Positions 5,949-8,753 of a stretch of 8,753 bases of DNA are shown here, in pieces. A program made the translations under genes and the position numbers. Source of the DNA: an uncultured Mollicutes bacterium. GTDB taxonomy: Bacteria > Bacillota_I > Bacilli_A > ML615J-28 > CAG-313. Position 1 is the first letter of the stretch. Every line of letters starts with the position of its first letter. Location: the NCBI GenBank assembly GCA_900538885.1, contig UQAI01000064.1, positions 1-8,753 of the forward strand, in the 5' to 3' direction. The notes beneath the pieces are model-generated. The model was not told the origin of the DNA, did not search any database, and saw only the letters and a program-made list of their open reading frames with translations.

Positions 5949-8191
5949 TACTTTGCCTCCTTCTTCTTAAATAGTTTTAATCTTAGGGCATTCATGACTA
6001 CACAAAATGAACTTAAGCTCATTGCTAGTGCAGCGATTTCCGGATTTAGTTTAATTTTCCATAATGGATACAAACATCCGGTTGCGATAATAATACCAAT
6101 TGAATTATAGAAGAATGCCCAGAATAAATTCATCTTAATATTATTAATTGTTTTTTTACTTAAACTTATTAAAGTATTGACACTTCTTAAATCATTTTTA
6201 GGAAGGATAATATCAGCTGATGATATCGCAACATCACTTCCCGTTCCAATCGCAATACCAATATCACTTTTAGTTAGGGCAACGGCATCATTAATACCAT
6301 CACCAACAAAAGCAACTAAATGATGCTTTTCTTGAAGTTCGCCTAAGATAATGGCTTTTTCATTTGGAGTTTTTTTCGCGTATACTTCAGTAATTCCAAC
6401 TTCGTTTGCGATAGCAGTGGCAGTAAGATGGTTATCTCCAGTTACCATAACTGGGGTAATACCATGTTCCTTAAATTCTTTTATCGCAAGACTTGCGGTA
6501 TCTCTAATTTCATCTTTCAAGGATACATAACCGATATATTTATCATTTTTAACAAAATATATTACCGTTTCACCATTTTCGGAAAATTTCGTTGTTTCTT
6601 CTTCTAATTTATGATGGTGAGCATTTAATTCATTTAAAAGTTCCATATTACCGGCATAATAAATGTCATTTCCTTTTTTAGTTTTTAAACCTCTACCTGG
6701 AATTATTTCAATTTCATCAGCTTGAATGATCGAAACATTTTTACTAGTACAGTAATCAAGCACGGCTTTTGATAATGGATGTGTTGATAAACTTTCGGTA
6801 ATACTTATTTCTTTAAGAAATTCATCTTCATTTATTTCTGTTGAAATATTATTTACTTGCATAATGCCTTTTGTAATTGTACCAGTTTTATCTAGTAAAA
6901 TTGTATCTATTTTATGGCACAATTCTAGACTTTCTGCTGATTTTACTAAAATACCATTTTCGGCGGCTTTGCCCGTTGAAACCATTATCGCAACTGGAGT
7001 CGCAAGGCCTAACGCACATGGGCATGAAATAACAAGTACCGAAATGAAAGTATTTAGAGCCATATCCTTATTACCAGCAATTAACCAAATTATGCTTGAT
7101 ATAATGGCGATGGTAATAACTACCGGAATAAAAATGGCACTTATTTTATCCGCAAGTCTTGATATTGGAGCCTTAGATGATGCGGCTTCTTCAACTAAAT
7201 CTAAGATGCGGTCAACTGTGGTTTCGCCGCTTACACTTTCAGCTCTCATTTTAAAGTATCCACTAAGATTGGTACTTCCTGCTATAACTTTATCATTTGT
7301 GGTTTTATCAATGGGGATACTTTCACCGGTAATAATCGATTCATTAATGGTACCATTACCACTAATAACAATTCCATCCACCGGTATTTGCATACCAGGT
7401 TTAATAATAACAATATCATTAATCATAACATTTTCTTGTGGAACTTCAACTTCTACATCACCCTTTAACACTATCGCGGTTTTAGGAGTTAAAGCCATAA
7501 TTTTTTCAAGACTTTCGGTTGTTTTCTTTTTACTATTTCTTTCTAAGTATTTTCCAATAGTAATTAAAGTTAAAATTGTTCCTGCTGATTCAAAATAAAG
7601 ATTATGACGGTATGGCATCATCTTATCCATATTACCACTGGCCGTATATATAATAATCATAACAGTTGAAAATAAACTATAAATAATTGAAGTGGTTGCT
7701 CCTAGAGCAATTAGCGAGTCCATGTTAGGCTTTAGAGTAAATAATTTCTTAAAGCCAATTGTAAAGTATGAAAAGTTTAATATAACAATTGGAATCAAAA
7801 TAATAATTTGAACAATTGCATAATAAACGCTTTTATCCATATTATCTAAACCAAATGGTAATTTAAGACCTATCATATGTCCCATTGTTACATACATTAA
7901 TAGCATCATTAAAATAAAAGTAGTAATAATTCTAATTCGCATTTTTAGCAAGCTTTTCGCATCATCAACTTTTATTTCTCGTTTGTAGATTTTACAACCG
8001 TAACCTTCTTTGGTTACCGCATTAATAATTACTTCATCATTTGTAACATTTTCATCAAAAATAACATTCATTGTTTCCGTTAATAAATTAACTTCAACTA
8101 GTTCTACACCTTTTACACTTTCGACTGCTTTTTTAACGTGACTCACGCAACTAGCACACATCATATTTTTTACTTGATATTTTCTTTTCAC
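5948..8191 (-). CDS. copA: Cu(I)-exporting P1B-type ATPase CopA
   Basis: A complete 747-residue heavy-metal ATPase. Seen in order: one N-terminal HMA domain with MMCASC (Cys12, Cys15); eight predicted membrane helices (about 87-107, 122-142, 158-182, 198-216, 350-372, 378-402, 688-706, 715-736); actuator TGES (288-291); ion site CPC (390-392); phosphorylation site DKTGT (434-438, Asp434); HP (471-472) in the nucleotide domain; GDN (585-587) and GDGIND (630-635). The late-helix signatures YN (695-696) and MSLSS (724-728) with CPC are those of Cu(I) transporters (P1B-1). It exports Cu(I) from the cytoplasm using ATP. The outward loop near 187-196 holds Met188, Met191, Met192 and His196, possibly a copper exit site. 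The start is GTG, overlapping the upstream stop as GTGA, with a GGGGA ribosome binding site 9 nt upstream. It has one HMA domain where many Bacillota CopA have two. Confidence 0.96.
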   Translation of the reverse strand: MKRKYQVKNMMCASCVSHVKKAVESVKGVELVEVNLLTETMNVIFDENVTNDEVIINAVTKEGYGCKIYKREIKVDDAKSLLKMRIRIITTFILMMLLMYVTMGHMIGLKLPFGLDNMDKSVYYAIVQIIILIPIVILNFSYFTIGFKKLFTLKPNMDSLIALGATTSIIYSLFSTVMIIIYTASGNMDKMMPYRHNLYFESAGTILTLITIGKYLERNSKKKTTESLEKIMALTPKTAIVLKGDVEVEVPQENVMINDIVIIKPGMQIPVDGIVISGNGTINESIITGESIPIDKTTNDKVIAGSTNLSGYFKMRAESVSGETTVDRILDLVEEAASSKAPISRLADKISAIFIPVVITIAIISSIIWLIAGNKDMALNTFISVLVISCPCALGLATPVAIMVSTGKAAENGILVKSAESLELCHKIDTILLDKTGTITKGIMQVNNISTEINEDEFLKEISITESLSTHPLSKAVLDYCTSKNVSIIQADEIEIIPGRGLKTKKGNDIYYAGNMELLNELNAHHHKLEEETTKFSENGETVIYFVKNDKYIGYVSLKDEIRDTASLAIKEFKEHGITPVMVTGDNHLTATAIANEVGITEVYAKKTPNEKAIILGELQEKHHLVAFVGDGINDAVALTKSDIGIAIGTGSDVAISSADIILPKNDLRSVNTLISLSKKTINNIKMNLFWAFFYNSIGIIIATGCLYPLWKIKLNPEIAALAMSLSSFCVVMNALRLKLFKKKEAK

Positions 8192-8718
8192 TTAGCTTCA
8201 TCCCCTTTTTTTTCAATGCCTTTAAAGCCAGCTAATATACAGCCACTAAGGGAAATGATACCACCAATAATCGTACTATAACTAAATCTAAAATTAAGCT
8301 TTGCGAAAGAAACTTTTTGAATATCATAATAGTTGCCACTATCAACTATTATTTTAATATTAGTAATACTTGTGATGATTAACAATAATATTGCAGAAAT
8401 CAAAAATGATAATGATAGTATAACCAAAGCAGTTTGATTATTCTTTTTAAGTAATACTTCAATAATTAAAACTATCACAGGTAAAAAGTAAGCTATAAAT
8501 GCAAAAATGGAAAATGGAATACTAGTAGTCACACTAGCTCCATAAGTACTTCCTGTAGCATCAGGAATATTACTTTTTCCAAAAGTAACATCAAAACCAT
8601 AATAAACATATTTTATAGTTTCATCACCTACTGTTACTGACTTAGTTATGGCAGGTAGGAAAATAGATGTTGCGGTTACAATACTAATGATTGCAAGAAT
8701 TAAGTATATTTTTTTCAT
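8188..8718 (-). CDS. Four-helix membrane protein of unknown function, first gene of the copper unit visible
   Basis: I do not recognise this 176-residue protein. It has four hydrophobic helices at about 4-24, 66-90, 96-117 and 147-165. The basic residues at the N-terminus (MKK), between helices 2 and 3 (LLKKNNQ) and at the C-terminus (KGIEKKGDEAK) predict both ends inside and two outward loops, about 25-65 and 118-146. The first helix could be taken for a signal peptide but is more likely a membrane anchor. The loops are polar with Tyr, Ser and Thr, and they lack the Met, His or Cys clusters expected of a copper binder; the only Cys is Cys160 in helix 4. The gene overlaps copA by 4 nt (GTGA), so it is translated with it. 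The start ATG (8716-8718) is preceded by GGGGGA. An upstream promoter is not visible inside the window. Confidence 0.72.
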   Translation of the reverse strand: MKKIYLILAIISIVTATSIFLPAITKSVTVGDETIKYVYYGFDVTFGKSNIPDATGSTYGASVTTSIPFSIFAFIAYFLPVIVLIIEVLLKKNNQTALVILSLSFLISAILLLIITSITNIKIIVDSGNYYDIQKVSFAKLNFRFSYSTIIGGIISLSGCILAGFKGIEKKGDEAK

Positions 8719-8730
8719 AATTCCCCCATA

Positions 8731-8748
8731 AGTTAGCTATAACTAACT
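8731..8748. repeat. Short inverted repeat upstream of the copper unit
   Basis: Seen: AGTTAG (8731-8736) and CTAACT (8743-8748) form a perfect inverted repeat around the 6-nt spacer CTATAA, 13 nt from the start codon of the first gene. It could be an operator for the unit, but it does not match the CopY box (TACANNTGTA), and 6-bp arms in AT-rich DNA can arise by chance. Confidence 0.3.
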
Positions 8749-8753
8749 AATTA

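Noticed and set aside
5659..6110. Two plus-strand frames over copZ and the ends of its neighbours
   Set aside because: They run across the copZ gene and its junctions in antisense; the minus-strand genes have clear motifs and ribosome binding sites there.
6864..7598. A 244-codon open frame on the plus strand
   Set aside because: It lies wholly antisense to copA across its actuator and membrane regions, where every catalytic motif of the ATPase is intact. Its product resembles no known protein and there is no ribosome binding site. It is a shadow of copA codon use.
8188..8190. TGA read as tryptophan, as in many Mollicutes
   Set aside because: TGA here ends a gene in a tight GTGA overlap, and tryptophans in the other proteins are encoded by TGG, so the standard code fits.
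1..8753. tRNA, rRNA, CRISPR array, insertion sequence or riboswitch
   Set aside because: I looked in the intergenic stretches and saw no cloverleaf-like sequence, regularly spaced repeats, transposase remnants, terminal inverted repeats or long structured leader.

Overview
The window is strongly AT-rich, and every supported gene lies on the minus strand. Gene spacing is tight, Shine-Dalgarno sequences are strong, tryptophan is encoded by TGG, and TGA is used as a real stop (the gene ending at 8188). There is no outer-membrane machinery. A secreted protein carries a signal peptide and a C-terminal membrane tail. This suggests a low-GC Gram-positive (Bacillota, perhaps a gut-type lineage near Erysipelotrichales, RF39 or the Mollicutes) using the standard bacterial code. 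The lineage is inferred from style only; no marker gene is present.

Layout, read right to left in the direction of transcription. (A) 8718 to 3507 is a compact four-gene run: a four-helix membrane protein of unknown function (8188-8718), a Cu(I)-type P1B ATPase, CopA (5948-8191), a CopZ-like copper chaperone (5739-5948), and a secreted, membrane-anchored protein with a phosphodiester glycosidase (NAGPA-type) domain and beta-sandwich repeats (3507-5726). The first two genes overlap by 4 nt, the next pair share 1 nt (TAATG), and the copZ stop codon lies inside the ribosome binding site of the glycosidase gene. A long hairpin with a T-rich tail at 3350-3401 ends the unit. (B) 3179 to 382 is a second unit. 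A near-consensus sigma-A promoter (TTGACA, 17 bp, TACAAT) drives a 632-residue protein with two membrane helices near its N-terminus and a large soluble domain that I do not recognise. It is followed by a LemA-family protein. A hairpin with a T-tract at 84-113 probably ends this unit.

In unit A, CopZ should carry Cu(I) to CopA, which exports it. The first gene and the glycosidase have no established role in copper handling, and their tight coupling to copA-copZ is the main genomic-context surprise. No copper-responsive regulator (CopY or CsoR) is encoded here, and the promoter of unit A lies at or beyond the right edge. In unit B, LemA and its larger partner look like a two-protein envelope module. 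Between them, 1089-1226 reads as a broken C-terminal extension of the larger protein, reached by a -1 shift at an A7 tract.
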